From: Nitriliruptoraceae bacterium
Lineage (GTDB): Bacteria > Actinomycetota > Nitriliruptoria > Nitriliruptorales > Nitriliruptoraceae
Length of the DNA: 36,418 bases
Direction of reading: 5' to 3'
NCBI GenBank assembly: GCA_007133465.1
Contig: SLMP01000028.1
Location: 1 to 36,418 of the forward strand
This document shows positions 19,092 through 27,109 of the stretch, one piece after another. The stretch's first letter is position 1. Each line of letters begins with the position of its first letter. A model generated the notes under the pieces. That model had not been told where the DNA came from and made no database searches. It saw only the letters and a program-made list of their open reading frames with translations. A program made the position numbers and the translations under genes.

Positions 19092-20291
19092 GTGACCTCA
19101 CCACTGCTCGCGGGGGTTCCCACCCTCGCCGACCTCGATGCGTCGGGCCAGCGCGTGTTCGTCCGTGCCGACCTCAACGTCCCGCTGCGGGACGGTGAGG
19201 TGGCCGACGACCTGCGGGTCCGCTCGTCGGTCCCGACCCTGCGGCACCTCGTCGACCAGGGCGCCCGCGTCGTGGTCGCCTCCCATCTCGGCCGCCCGAA
19301 GGGCGCACCCGATCCCACCTCGTCGATGGCACCCGTCGGCGCGCTGCTCGGAGAGCTGCTCGGGTCCGAGGTCGTCATCGCGAGCGACGTGATCGGTGAC
19401 GACGCCCGGGCGAAGGCCACCGCGCTCGAGCCCGGTCAGGTGCTGCTGCTCGAGAACCTGCGCTGGGACGCCGGGGAGACCAAGAACGACGACGCGTTCG
19501 CCGACGCGCTCGCGAGCTTCGCCGACGTCTACGTCGACGACGCCTTCGGGGCGGCCCACCGCGCGCACGCGTCGATCAGCGGCATCCCGGCTCGCCTCCC
19601 CGGCTACGCCGGTCTCCTGCTCGAGCGGGAACTCGAGGTCCTCGGGGGCCTGCTCGCCGATCCGGCGCATCCGTACATCGCCGTCCTCGGCGGCGCCAAG
19701 GTCAGCGACAAGCTGACCGTGCTCGGCAACCTGCTCGAGCGCGTCGACGCGATCGCGGTCGGGGGTGCGATGGCCTTCACGTTCCTCGTCGGCGAGGGGG
19801 TCGACGTCGGCGCCTCGCGGGTGGAGACCGACCAGGTCGACACCGTGCGGCGGCTCGTCGCCGAGGCCCGCGACCGTGGGGTCGAGGTGCTGCTGCCGGA
19901 GGACGTCGTCGTCGCGGCCGAGTTCGCGGAGGAGGCGGAGCCGCAGATCGTGCGGACCGCAGAGATCCCCGGCGACATGATGGGACTCGACGTCGGCCCG
20001 GAGACCGCGGGCCACTACGCCGAGGCGATCAACCGGGCCGGCAGCGTGTTCTGGAACGGGCCGATGGGCGTGTTCGAGTGGGAGTCGTTCGCCAGCGGCA
20101 CCCGCACGGTCGCCCAGGCGATGGCCGCGACCTCCGGCTTCACGGTCGTCGGCGGCGGTGACTCCGCCGCCGCGATCCGGGAGTTCGGGCTCGACGACCA
20201 GGTCGACCACGTGTCGACCGGTGGTGGTGCCTCCCTCGAACTGCTCGAGGGCAAGGACCTGCCCGGCGTGGTCGCCCTGCGTCGCGCCTGA
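19092..20291 (+). CDS. pgk: Phosphoglycerate kinase
   Basis: It transfers phosphate from 1,3-bisphosphoglycerate to ADP in glycolysis. The protein has 399 residues, the usual length. The N-terminal substrate site includes VRADLNVPL at 24-32 and SHLGRPKG at 64-71. The ADP side includes VLGGAKVSDK, NGPMGVFE and GGGDSAAAI with STGGGASLE near the end. The GTG start at 19092 has a CGGAG 8 bases upstream. It is probably transcribed from the gap promoter through the hairpin at 19041. Its TGA stop overlaps the -35 region of the following exporter promoter. Confidence 0.97.
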   Translation: MTSPLLAGVPTLADLDASGQRVFVRADLNVPLRDGEVADDLRVRSSVPTLRHLVDQGARVVVASHLGRPKGAPDPTSSMAPVGALLGELLGSEVVIASDVIGDDARAKATALEPGQVLLLENLRWDAGETKNDDAFADALASFADVYVDDAFGAAHRAHASISGIPARLPGYAGLLLERELEVLGGLLADPAHPYIAVLGGAKVSDKLTVLGNLLERVDAIAVGGAMAFTFLVGEGVDVGASRVETDQVDTVRRLVAEARDRGVEVLLPEDVVVAAEFAEEAEPQIVRTAEIPGDMMGLDVGPETAGHYAEAINRAGSVFWNGPMGVFEWESFASGTRTVAQAMAATSGFTVVGGGDSAAAIREFGLDDQVDHVSTGGGASLELLEGKDLPGVVALRRA

Positions 20292-20317
20292 CGGACCCTG
20301 CCCCCTCGGGGTAAGGT
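20288..20317 (+). promoter_or_regulatory. Promoter of the ABC exporter pair (CTGACG - 18 nt - TAAGGT)
   Basis: CTGACG (20288-20293) overlaps the pgk stop codon and TAAGGT (20312-20317) is placed 18 nt later. This gives the exporter its own start near 20324 and a leader of about 95 nt. A short CCCC-TC-GGGG stem (20302-20311) lies inside the spacer. Confidence 0.55.
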
Positions 20318-20378
20318 GGTGGGCTGCCGTCCCGCACCGGCGGCAACCCGGCCCTCGTCGGCCCTCCACCTGGCGACG

Positions 20379-20403
20379 TCGCGCGCCGTCACGCCGCGCG
20401 CGA
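20379..20403 (+). promoter_or_regulatory. Leader hairpin abutting the exporter ribosome-binding site
   Basis: TCGCGCGC (20379-20386) pairs perfectly with GCGCGCGA (20396-20403) over a 9-nt loop. The 3' arm takes in the first two bases of GAGGGG (20402-20407), the likely ribosome-binding site for the ATG at 20420, so the stem could limit translation. Confidence 0.4.
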
Positions 20404-20419
20404 GGGGATCGTCCCGACC

Positions 20420-22303
20420 ATGTCCGTCTCGTCCGCCCCGCCCCCGCTGACCAGCGCCCTGGCCGTCGTACGCGCCGGCCTCGGCCTCGTCGTGCGGTTC
20501 GTCCGCGAGGCACCCTTGGCCTACGGGGTCGCGACGGTGGGGTCGGTGGCGTTCACCGCGGCCATCGTCGCCAGCGCCGTCGTGGTCGGATGGATCACCG
20601 ACGAGGTCGTCGTGCCGGTCCTGGCGGAGGGACAGCCCGTCGATGACCGCCTGCGGACCGCGGTGCTGCTGGTGCTCGGCGTCGCGGTGTGGAAGGCGGT
20701 CGGCATCACGATCCGGCGCACGGCCGCCGGCTGGCTGCAGTTCGGTGCCCAGACCCGGCTCCGCAAGCGGCTGATCGCCCACCAGCTCGGCCTGTCGCTG
20801 CGGTGGTACGGCCGCCGCGGCGTCGGCGACCTGCTGTCGGTGTCCGACGTCGACACCCGGCAGGCCACTTTCGTGCTCGCGCCGCTGCCGTTCGCGACAG
20901 GAGTGCTCGCCCTGTTGGTCGGCGCCTCGATCGTCATCGCGGTCACCGATCCGTGGCTCGGCCTGCTCGCGGTCCTGCTCCTCGTCGTGGTGGTCGGCAT
21001 CGACGTGCGGGGGTCCTGGTTGACCTTCGGGGCGATGGAGGAGGCGCAGCGTCGCCGCGGTCGCGTCGCCGAGGTGGCACACGAGTCCTTCGACGGCGCC
21101 CTCACCGTCAAGGCGCTCGGCCGTGAGGCGATGGAGACCCGGCGCTTCGCGGCCGCCGCCCTGCACCTGCGCGATCAGTTGGTCGCCGTCGGCAGGGTCT
21201 GGACCGGCTACAGCGCACTGACCGAGGGGCTGCCGGCGATCGGCACCGTCGTGGTGCTGGTCGTGGGCACCGCCCGCATCGCCGCGGGGGAGCTGACCCC
21301 CGGCGAGCTCGTCCGGGTCGCCTACCTGCTGTCCCTGCTCGCCGTACCGATCCGGCTGGTCGGGTACCTGATGTGGGACCTCGCGAACTCGACCGCCGGC
21401 TGGCGGCGGGTCGAGCAGGTGCTGGAGGTCACCGACCACGTCCGCCACGGCGAGCTCGCGCAGGTCGACGACGGGTCCGCCGCCGCCCTCGACCTCGCGC
21501 GGGTGGGCTTCGGCTACGAGCCGGACGCGCCGGTCCTGCGCGACCTCGACCTCGCACTGCCGCCGGGCCGGACGATCGCCGTCGTCGGCCCGACCGGCTC
21601 CGGCAAGTCGTCCTTGGCGTTGCTGCTCGCCCGCCTGTGGGACCCTGACACGGGCACGATCCACCTCGATGGTCGCGATCTGCGGGAGCTGTCCCCCGGG
21701 GTCCTCGCGTCCGAGGTCGCCTACGTCGCGCAGGACACGTTCCTGTTCGACGACACCGTCCGGGGCAACGTCGCGCTCCACCTCGACGTCCCCGACGCGG
21801 ACGTCTGGGCGGCGCTGCGCCTCGCCGACGCGGACGCGTTCGTCGCGGCCCTGCCGGGCGGCCTCGACACGCCGCTGGGGGAGCGGGGTGCGACGCTGTC
21901 GGGTGGGCAGCAGCAACGCATCGCCCTCGCCCGGGCGCTCGTCCGCCGCCCGCGCCTGCTGGTGCTCGACGACGCCACCTCGGCGGTCGACCCGAGCGTC
22001 GAGGCGACGATCCTGCGCGGCCTGCAGGCCGTCGCCCTGCCGTCCACGGTGGTGGTCGTCGCCTACCGCCGCGCCAGCATCGTGCTCGCCGACGAGGTCG
22101 TCTACGTCGATGACGGGCGGGTGATCGCCCAAGGGACCCACGAGCGTCTGCTCGCCGAGGTGCTCGGCTACGCGCGGTTGCTGCAGGCCTACGACCTCGA
22201 TGCGGCGGCACGTGCGGAGGAGGCGGCGGCCGGGGGGCACGTCCGCCGCATCGGCGACCGCGCCGGTCGCGGGCACCCGGACGGCTGGGAGGGCGCGCCG
22301 TGA
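20420..22303 (+). CDS. ABC exporter half-transporter A (degenerate-site subunit)
   Basis: A 627-residue half-transporter: six membrane helices in the first 330 residues or so, then a nucleotide-binding domain. Walker A GPTGSGKS is at 390-397 and the signature LSGGQ at 493-497 is canonical. The residue after Walker B, normally the catalytic Glu, is Asp 518 (LVLDDATSAVD), and the switch His is Tyr 549 (VVVAYRRAS). These changes are typical of one half of asymmetric heterodimers such as TM287/288 and BmrC/D. It overlaps the second half-transporter by four bases (GTGA). The substrate is unknown; a lipid or drug export role is common for the type. It lies between pgk and tpiA under its own promoter. 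Confidence 0.93.
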   Translation: MSVSSAPPPLTSALAVVRAGLGLVVRFVREAPLAYGVATVGSVAFTAAIVASAVVVGWITDEVVVPVLAEGQPVDDRLRTAVLLVLGVAVWKAVGITIRRTAAGWLQFGAQTRLRKRLIAHQLGLSLRWYGRRGVGDLLSVSDVDTRQATFVLAPLPFATGVLALLVGASIVIAVTDPWLGLLAVLLLVVVVGIDVRGSWLTFGAMEEAQRRRGRVAEVAHESFDGALTVKALGREAMETRRFAAAALHLRDQLVAVGRVWTGYSALTEGLPAIGTVVVLVVGTARIAAGELTPGELVRVAYLLSLLAVPIRLVGYLMWDLANSTAGWRRVEQVLEVTDHVRHGELAQVDDGSAAALDLARVGFGYEPDAPVLRDLDLALPPGRTIAVVGPTGSGKSSLALLLARLWDPDTGTIHLDGRDLRELSPGVLASEVAYVAQDTFLFDDTVRGNVALHLDVPDADVWAALRLADADAFVAALPGGLDTPLGERGATLSGGQQQRIALARALVRRPRLLVLDDATSAVDPSVEATILRGLQAVALPSTVVVVAYRRASIVLADEVVYVDDGRVIAQGTHERLLAEVLGYARLLQAYDLDAAARAEEAAAGGHVRRIGDRAGRGHPDGWEGAP

Positions 22304-24117
22304 GCGCCGACGCCACCTCGACGGCCCGACGGCGGTCGGCCGGGCCGCCACCTGCGGCGGAGCTGTCCGCCCCGCAGGCCGTGCTCGCCGCCAGTCGCGT
22401 CGCCCCGGCGATCCGGCGCGGGCTCGGCCTCACCCTGGTGCTCGCGGTGATCGGCACCGGCGGGCAGGTCGTCGTCCCGATCGCGGTGCAGCTGCTGCTG
22501 GACCGGGCCGTGCTGACCGGCAGCGCGATCGACGTCGCCGCGGTGGTGCGCGGCGGCGCCGTGGGGGTCATCGCGTTGCTGGTCGCGATGCTGGCCAACC
22601 GGACGTCGCAGTTCCGGCTCGTGAGGGCCGCGACCGCCGGCCTCGCGGAACTGCGCATCGCCGTCTTCCGCCACGTCCACGACCTGTCGGTGCTGCACGT
22701 GCAGGCGGAGCGGCGCGGGGCGCTGGTCGCCCGCGTCACCTCGGACATCGAGGCGATCACCCAGTTCCTCGAGTGGGGTGGGGTCGGCATGTTGGTCGGG
22801 GCGGCCCAGCTCCTGCTCGTCGTCACCGTGATGTTGGTCTACGACTGGCGGCTCGCCCTGCTGGTGGTCGTCACCGCCGTGCTCTACGCCCTGTTGCTGC
22901 TGCTCTTCCAGCGTTACCTGCGGCGTGCCTACGACGGGGTGCGGGTCAAGGTGGCGGCGTCCCTCGCGGCGATGAGCGAGGCGATCGCGGGGCTCCCGAC
23001 GATCCGGGCGTACGGCGCGGAGGAGCGCACACGCGAACGGGTCGACGGCGCGCTCGACGAGCAGTACCGCGCGGAGTTCCGCACCAGCGCGCTCGGCGCC
23101 GTGATGTTCTCGTCCGCGGAGGTGTTCGCCGCCTCGGTGACGGCGGGCGTGGTCGCCGCCGGGATCCTGCTCGGTGACACCGGCCTGACGGCCGGGCAGC
23201 TGGTGGCGTTCCTGTTCCTCGTCGCGCTGTTCATCGATCCGGTCCAGCTGCTCGTCGAGGTGCTCAACGAAGCGCAGACCGCGGCCTCCGGTTTGCGCCG
23301 GGTGCTGACCGTGCTGGAGACGCCCGCGGACGTGGCCGACCCGGTCGCCGGACGGCACCTGCCGCCCGGGCCCCTGTCCGCGACCTTCCGCGACGTGCGC
23401 TTCCACTACCCGACCGGCGAGGAGGTGCTCCACGGCCTGGACCTCCACCTCGATGCGGGGGCGCGGGTCGCGGTCGTGGGGGAGACCGGCTCGGGCAAGT
23501 CGACGTTCGTGAAGCTGCTGACGCGACTCATCGACCCGACGAGCGGGACGATCGAGCTGTCCGGCGTGCCGCTGCGGGAGGTCCGGTTCGCCTCGTTGCG
23601 TGACCGCGTCGTGTTCGTCCCCCAGGACGGGTTCCTGTTCGACGCGTCGTTGGCCGACAACGTCCGCTACGGCGCCCCCGAGGCGAGCGACGCCCAGGTG
23701 CTCGACGCCCTGGCGGCGCTCGGGCTGGCGTCGTGGGTGGCGAGTCTCCCCGCGGGGATACGGAGCCCCGTCGGGCCGCGCGGTTCGCGTCTGTCCGCCG
23801 GGGAGCGGCAGCTCGTGGCGGTGGCTCGCGCGTGGCTCGCCGGTCCCGACCTGCTCGTGCTCGACGAGGCCACCTCGGCGGTGGACCCGGCACTCGAGGT
23901 GCAGCTGCGGCGGGCGAGCGAGCGGTTGACGGCCGGCCGGACGAGCATCACCGTCGCGCACCGGCTGGCCACCGCGGAGGCCGCGGACGAGGTGCTGGTG
24001 CTGCATGACGGGCACCTCGTCGAGCGTGGCCCGCACGCCGCGCTGGTCGCGGCGGGCGGGGTGTACGCGGGCCTGCACGCCGACTGGGCACGCAGCAGCG
24101 GCGATCGCCGGAGCTGA
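22300..24117 (+). CDS. ABC exporter half-transporter B (consensus-site subunit)
   Basis: A 605-residue partner of the preceding gene, with six predicted membrane helices in the first 330 residues or so and a C-terminal nucleotide-binding domain. Walker A GETGSGKS has Lys 400, the Walker B is followed by the catalytic Glu 523 (LVLDEATSAVD) and the switch His 554 (VAHRLAT) is present. The signature is altered to LSAGE (498-502) instead of LSGGQ. Since each ATP site joins Walker A/B of one subunit to the signature of the other, this altered signature faces the partner's altered Asp 518/Tyr 549. One site is therefore degenerate and the other intact. The start is GTG 22300, overlapping the preceding TGA. 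Confidence 0.93.
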   Translation: MSADATSTARRRSAGPPPAAELSAPQAVLAASRVAPAIRRGLGLTLVLAVIGTGGQVVVPIAVQLLLDRAVLTGSAIDVAAVVRGGAVGVIALLVAMLANRTSQFRLVRAATAGLAELRIAVFRHVHDLSVLHVQAERRGALVARVTSDIEAITQFLEWGGVGMLVGAAQLLLVVTVMLVYDWRLALLVVVTAVLYALLLLLFQRYLRRAYDGVRVKVAASLAAMSEAIAGLPTIRAYGAEERTRERVDGALDEQYRAEFRTSALGAVMFSSAEVFAASVTAGVVAAGILLGDTGLTAGQLVAFLFLVALFIDPVQLLVEVLNEAQTAASGLRRVLTVLETPADVADPVAGRHLPPGPLSATFRDVRFHYPTGEEVLHGLDLHLDAGARVAVVGETGSGKSTFVKLLTRLIDPTSGTIELSGVPLREVRFASLRDRVVFVPQDGFLFDASLADNVRYGAPEASDAQVLDALAALGLASWVASLPAGIRSPVGPRGSRLSAGERQLVAVARAWLAGPDLLVLDEATSAVDPALEVQLRRASERLTAGRTSITVAHRLATAEAADEVLVLHDGHLVERGPHAALVAAGGVYAGLHADWARSSGDRRS

Positions 24118-24151
24118 CGGCCGGCCGGGACCGCCAGGTCGGGGGCAGGAC

Positions 24152-24157
24152 TAGGCT
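24152..24157 (+). promoter_or_regulatory. -10 box TAGGCT for tpiA
   Basis: TAGGCT lies in the gap between the exporter and tpiA, giving initiation near 24164 and a leader of about 35 nt with GAGGAG at 24187-24192 before GTG 24199. A -35 match is not evident. Confidence 0.5.
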
Positions 24158-24198
24158 CGGCCGCGACATCCCGACGACCCTCGTCCGAGGAGCCAGCC

Positions 24199-24972
24199 GT
24201 GAGCTCGCGCACCCCCGTCATCGCCGGCAACTGGAAGATGTACAAGGACCACCTGGAGGCGATCCAGCTGGTCCAGAAGCTGGCCTACCACCTCGAGGCG
24301 GAGGACTACGAGGACCAGGAGGTGGTGGTCTGCCCGCCGTTCGTGTCGCTGCGCTCGGTGCAGACGGTGATCCAGTCCGACGACCTGCCGATCGGCCTGG
24401 GCGCGCAGAACTGCCACCCGGAGGACGAGGGCGCGTTCACCGGCGAGGTGTCGGTCCCGATGCTGTCGCGCCTGGACGTCACCTACGTGATCGCCGGGCA
24501 CTCCGAGCGCCGCGCCCTGTTCGGCGAGAGCGACGCGGTCGTCAACGAGAAGGTGCGCGCGATCCAGCACCACGGGCTGCGACCGATCCTGTGCGTCGGC
24601 GAGAGCCTGGAGGAGCGCGAGGCCGGCCGCGCCGTCGAGGTCGTGGTCCAGCAGCTGCGCGGCAGCCTCGACGGGATCGCCATCGACGACCCCGAGGCGC
24701 TCGTGGTCGCCTACGAGCCGGTCTGGGCCATCGGCACCGGCCGGACCGCGACGCCGCAGGACGCCCAGGAGATGTGCGCCGCCGTGCGCGCGGAGGTCGC
24801 TTCCCTCTACGACCAGGCGACGGCCGACGGTGTGCGCGTGCAGTACGGCGGCAGCGTCAAGCCCGGCAACGTCAAGTCGCTGATGTCCCAGCCGGACATC
24901 GACGGCGCGTTGGTGGGTGGGGCGAGCCTGTCGAGCGAGGACTTCGCGCTGATCGTCCGCCACCGGCGCTGA
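24199..24972 (+). CDS. tpiA: Triosephosphate isomerase
   Basis: It interconverts dihydroxyacetone phosphate and glyceraldehyde-3-phosphate. The protein has 257 residues, typical length. Catalytic residues are all visible: Asn 11 and Lys 13 in AGNWKMYK, His 101 in AGHSERR and Glu 173 in AYEPVWAIGTG, with the phosphate loop in YGGSVKPGN and the closing GALVGGASL. The GTG start has GAGGAG at 24187-24192. It has its own -10 box and a terminator after it, so it is transcribed apart from gap and pgk. This differs from the compact gap-pgk-tpiA-secG order usual in actinobacteria. Confidence 0.98.
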   Translation: MSSRTPVIAGNWKMYKDHLEAIQLVQKLAYHLEAEDYEDQEVVVCPPFVSLRSVQTVIQSDDLPIGLGAQNCHPEDEGAFTGEVSVPMLSRLDVTYVIAGHSERRALFGESDAVVNEKVRAIQHHGLRPILCVGESLEEREAGRAVEVVVQQLRGSLDGIAIDDPEALVVAYEPVWAIGTGRTATPQDAQEMCAAVRAEVASLYDQATADGVRVQYGGSVKPGNVKSLMSQPDIDGALVGGASLSSEDFALIVRHRR

Positions 24973-24997
24973 CCGACGAGCGCGCGCTGGCAGCGCA

Positions 24998-25017
24998 CCC
25001 GTCGCGCCTGCGACGGG
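24998..25017 (+). terminator. Hairpin terminator after tpiA
   Basis: CCCGTCGC (24998-25005) pairs perfectly with GCGACGGG (25010-25017) over a 4-nt loop, 25 bases after the tpiA stop. It has no T-run, as is common for terminators in very GC-rich actinobacteria. Confidence 0.6.
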
Positions 25018-25033
25018 ACGCCGCAGGCGCGTG

Positions 25034-25060
25034 GTAGTCTCCTACTGCGGTTGTAGTAGG
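25034..25060 (+). promoter_or_regulatory. -10 box TAGTCT within nested inverted repeats before the peptide importer
   Basis: TAGTCT (25035-25040) is a probable -10 box with initiation near 25047. It overlaps GTAG-tctc-CTAC (25034-25045). A second, wider inverted repeat, CCTACT (25041-25046) and AGTAGG (25055-25060), covers the start site. Another TCCTACT copy lies at 25093-25099 in the leader. The arrangement looks like a repressor operator over a promoter; the regulator is not known. The leader to ATG 25198 is about 150 nt and contains short stems such as GCAC-gggg-GTGC near 25138. Confidence 0.5.
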
Positions 25061-25197
25061 TCCCACACCCGTACCTCGGCGCTGTGAGACGGTCCTACTC
25101 CACGGCTCGGGAGCACCTCCGAGGGGGGAGTCCTGGGCACGGGGGTGCGAACGCCACAGGTCCGAGGACCCCGCAGACCAGTTCAAGGAGTGAACAC

Positions 25198-26961
25198 ATG
25201 CGGTCACGCAAGCACCAGCACTGGCGCTGGTTGGTGATCCTCGCTGCCCTCTCGCTGGCGATCGCTGCCTGTGGTGGCAACGACGACCCGGCGGACGACG
25301 ACACCGAGGCACCGGAAACCACCGAGGAAGACACCGACGCCGACGCCGACGTCACCGACACCGAGGAGGACACGGCGACCGAGGAGGACCCGGACGAGAA
25401 CGGCGAGGCCACCGATGGCGGCACCGTGCTGTTCGGTGACGAGCAGGAGCCGACCATCCTCAACGGCTTCCTGATCGACGGCAACTCGCTGGTCACCTCG
25501 AAGGTCTTCAACAACGTCTTCGCCGGTGCCTACGTCATCCAGCCCGACTTCTCCTACGCCCCCTGGCTGATCGACGGCGAGGCCGAGTTCACCGAGGACC
25601 CCTTCGCGGTGACCTACACCATCCGTGACGACGCGGACTGGTCGGACGGCACGCCGATCTCCGTCGACGACATGATCTTCACCCTCGAGCTGTTCGACGA
25701 GGACGCCCCGCACGCCGACCAGGTCACGTCGCGGGCCGGCTACGAGCTGATCACCGACTTCGAGGTCGATGGCGACAAGACCATCACCTTCAACTTCGAG
25801 GAGCCCTACGCCGCGTGGCAGCTCCTGTTCTCCAACGTCCTGCCGGCGCACGTCCTCGAGGGTGAGGACTTCGAGACCGTCCTGAACGACGAGCTGCCCG
25901 ACGTGTCGAGCGGCCCGTACCTCTTCGAGTCGTGGGACCGCGGCACCCAGCTGCGCCTCGTCCGCAACGACGACTACTGGGACGGCGACGTCGGACTCGA
26001 CGAGATCGTGATGCGCTACGTGCCGGACACCACCACGCTGACCCAGCAGATGCGCGGTGGCGAGATCGACATGTACGACCCGCAGCCGCAGATCGAGCTG
26101 ATCGGTCAGCTCGACGAGGTCTCCGACCGCATCGAGTTCGAGGTCGGTCTGGGCCCGGTGTGGGAGCACATCGACTTCAACACCCTGGTGCCGGGTCTGG
26201 ACAAGGACTACGTGCGCCAGGCGATCGCGCTGGGCATCAACCGCCCGCAGATCGTCGAGACCCTGGTGCAGCCCGTCGACCCGGACGCCGAGGTCCTGCA
26301 GCAGCCGTTCTGGATGACCAACTCCGAGTTCTACGAGCCCACCTACGACCAGTGGGACCACGACCCGGACGCGGCCCGGCAGCTGCTCGAGGACAACGGT
26401 TGCACCGAGGGTGACGGCGGCATCTACGAGTGCGACGGCGACCGTCTCGCGTTCCGCTTCGGCACCACCGGCGGCAACGAGCGGCGTGAGCTGACCCAGC
26501 AGCTGGTCCAGGCGGACCTGGCGAACGTCGGCATCGAGATCACCATCGAGAACGACGAGGGCGCGACCTTCTTCGAGCGCCTCAACACCCCCGACAACTG
26601 CGACGGTGTCTGCGACTACGACCTCGCGCTGTTCGCGTGGGTGGGCTCGCCCGACCCGTCCGGCAACGCCAACATCTACGGTTGCGACGAGGACGACACC
26701 CCGCGGCCGCAGAACTGGACCGTGTACTGCGACGACGAGCTCACCTCCCTGATGGACGAGGCCAACTCGACGGTGGACCCCGACGACAACGCGGCGCTGT
26801 GGAACGAGGCCGCCGCGGTGATCGCCGAGGGCGTGCCGATCATCCCGCTGTTCCAGCAGCCGCAGCTGCTGGCGTGGGACAACACCATCAGTGGTCCGCA
26901 GCTCAACCCGACGAACCAGACCCAGTTCTGGAACTCGGCGGAGTGGGCCCGTACCCAGTGA
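25198..26961 (+). CDS. Peptide ABC transporter substrate-binding lipoprotein
   Basis: A 587-residue exported binding protein of the SBP_bac_5 (DppA/OppA) family that would deliver peptides or similar solutes to the permeases encoded next. AAGGAG at 25185-25190 with 7-nt spacing fixes ATG 25198. The N-terminus is basic, then hydrophobic, ending in a lipobox IAAC with the lipidated Cys 25. Residues about 26-75 form a tether very rich in Asp, Glu and Thr. The binding fold then begins with ILNGFLIDGNSLV. SDGTPISVDDMIFTLELF and the closing TQFWNSAEWARTQ are typical of the family. Several Cys pairs (NGCTEG/YECDG, NCDGVC, YGCDE/YCDDE) may form disulfides outside the cell. First gene of the five-gene importer. 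Confidence 0.93.
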   Translation: MRSRKHQHWRWLVILAALSLAIAACGGNDDPADDDTEAPETTEEDTDADADVTDTEEDTATEEDPDENGEATDGGTVLFGDEQEPTILNGFLIDGNSLVTSKVFNNVFAGAYVIQPDFSYAPWLIDGEAEFTEDPFAVTYTIRDDADWSDGTPISVDDMIFTLELFDEDAPHADQVTSRAGYELITDFEVDGDKTITFNFEEPYAAWQLLFSNVLPAHVLEGEDFETVLNDELPDVSSGPYLFESWDRGTQLRLVRNDDYWDGDVGLDEIVMRYVPDTTTLTQQMRGGEIDMYDPQPQIELIGQLDEVSDRIEFEVGLGPVWEHIDFNTLVPGLDKDYVRQAIALGINRPQIVETLVQPVDPDAEVLQQPFWMTNSEFYEPTYDQWDHDPDAARQLLEDNGCTEGDGGIYECDGDRLAFRFGTTGGNERRELTQQLVQADLANVGIEITIENDEGATFFERLNTPDNCDGVCDYDLALFAWVGSPDPSGNANIYGCDEDDTPRPQNWTVYCDDELTSLMDEANSTVDPDDNAALWNEAAAVIAEGVPIIPLFQQPQLLAWDNTISGPQLNPTNQTQFWNSAEWARTQ

Positions 26962-26998
26962 CACCCATCGCAGCACCATGCTGACGGTCGCGCCCGCG

Positions 26999-27016
26999 CC
27001 CCCGCTCACGCGGGGG
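26999..27016 (+). terminator. Hairpin after the peptide-binding lipoprotein gene
   Basis: CCCCCGC (26999-27005) pairs with GCGGGGG (27010-27016) over a TCAC loop. It lies 37 bases after the stop of the binding protein and is followed 21 bases later by a stronger hairpin. Confidence 0.6.
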
Positions 27017-27037
27017 GGTCGTGAGCCGCTAGCGTGA

Positions 27038-27069
27038 CCGGTGCCCGCCCTCTCGGGGGCGGGCACCGG
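27038..27069 (+). terminator. Perfect 13-bp hairpin between binding-protein and permease genes
   Basis: CCGGTGCCCGCCC (27038-27050) and GGGCGGGCACCGG (27057-27069) are exact reverse complements with a 6-nt loop, a very stable structure with no T-run. It ends 40 bases before the permease GTG at 27110. It probably attenuates read-through or protects the upstream message, giving more binding protein than permease. A TAGCGT at 27030-27035 could be a -10 box for an internal transcript that would start inside the stem. Confidence 0.65.
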
Positions 27070-27109
27070 CCCGTCCGAGAAGTTCCGGTCGTGGGGAGGG
27101 AACGACCCT

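Noticed and set aside
25034-25060. The importer promoter repeats as a CRISPR or transposon terminal repeat
   Set aside because: Repeat units are only 6-7 bases, not evenly spaced, and no transposase, target duplication or cas gene is near. A promoter operator explains them better.
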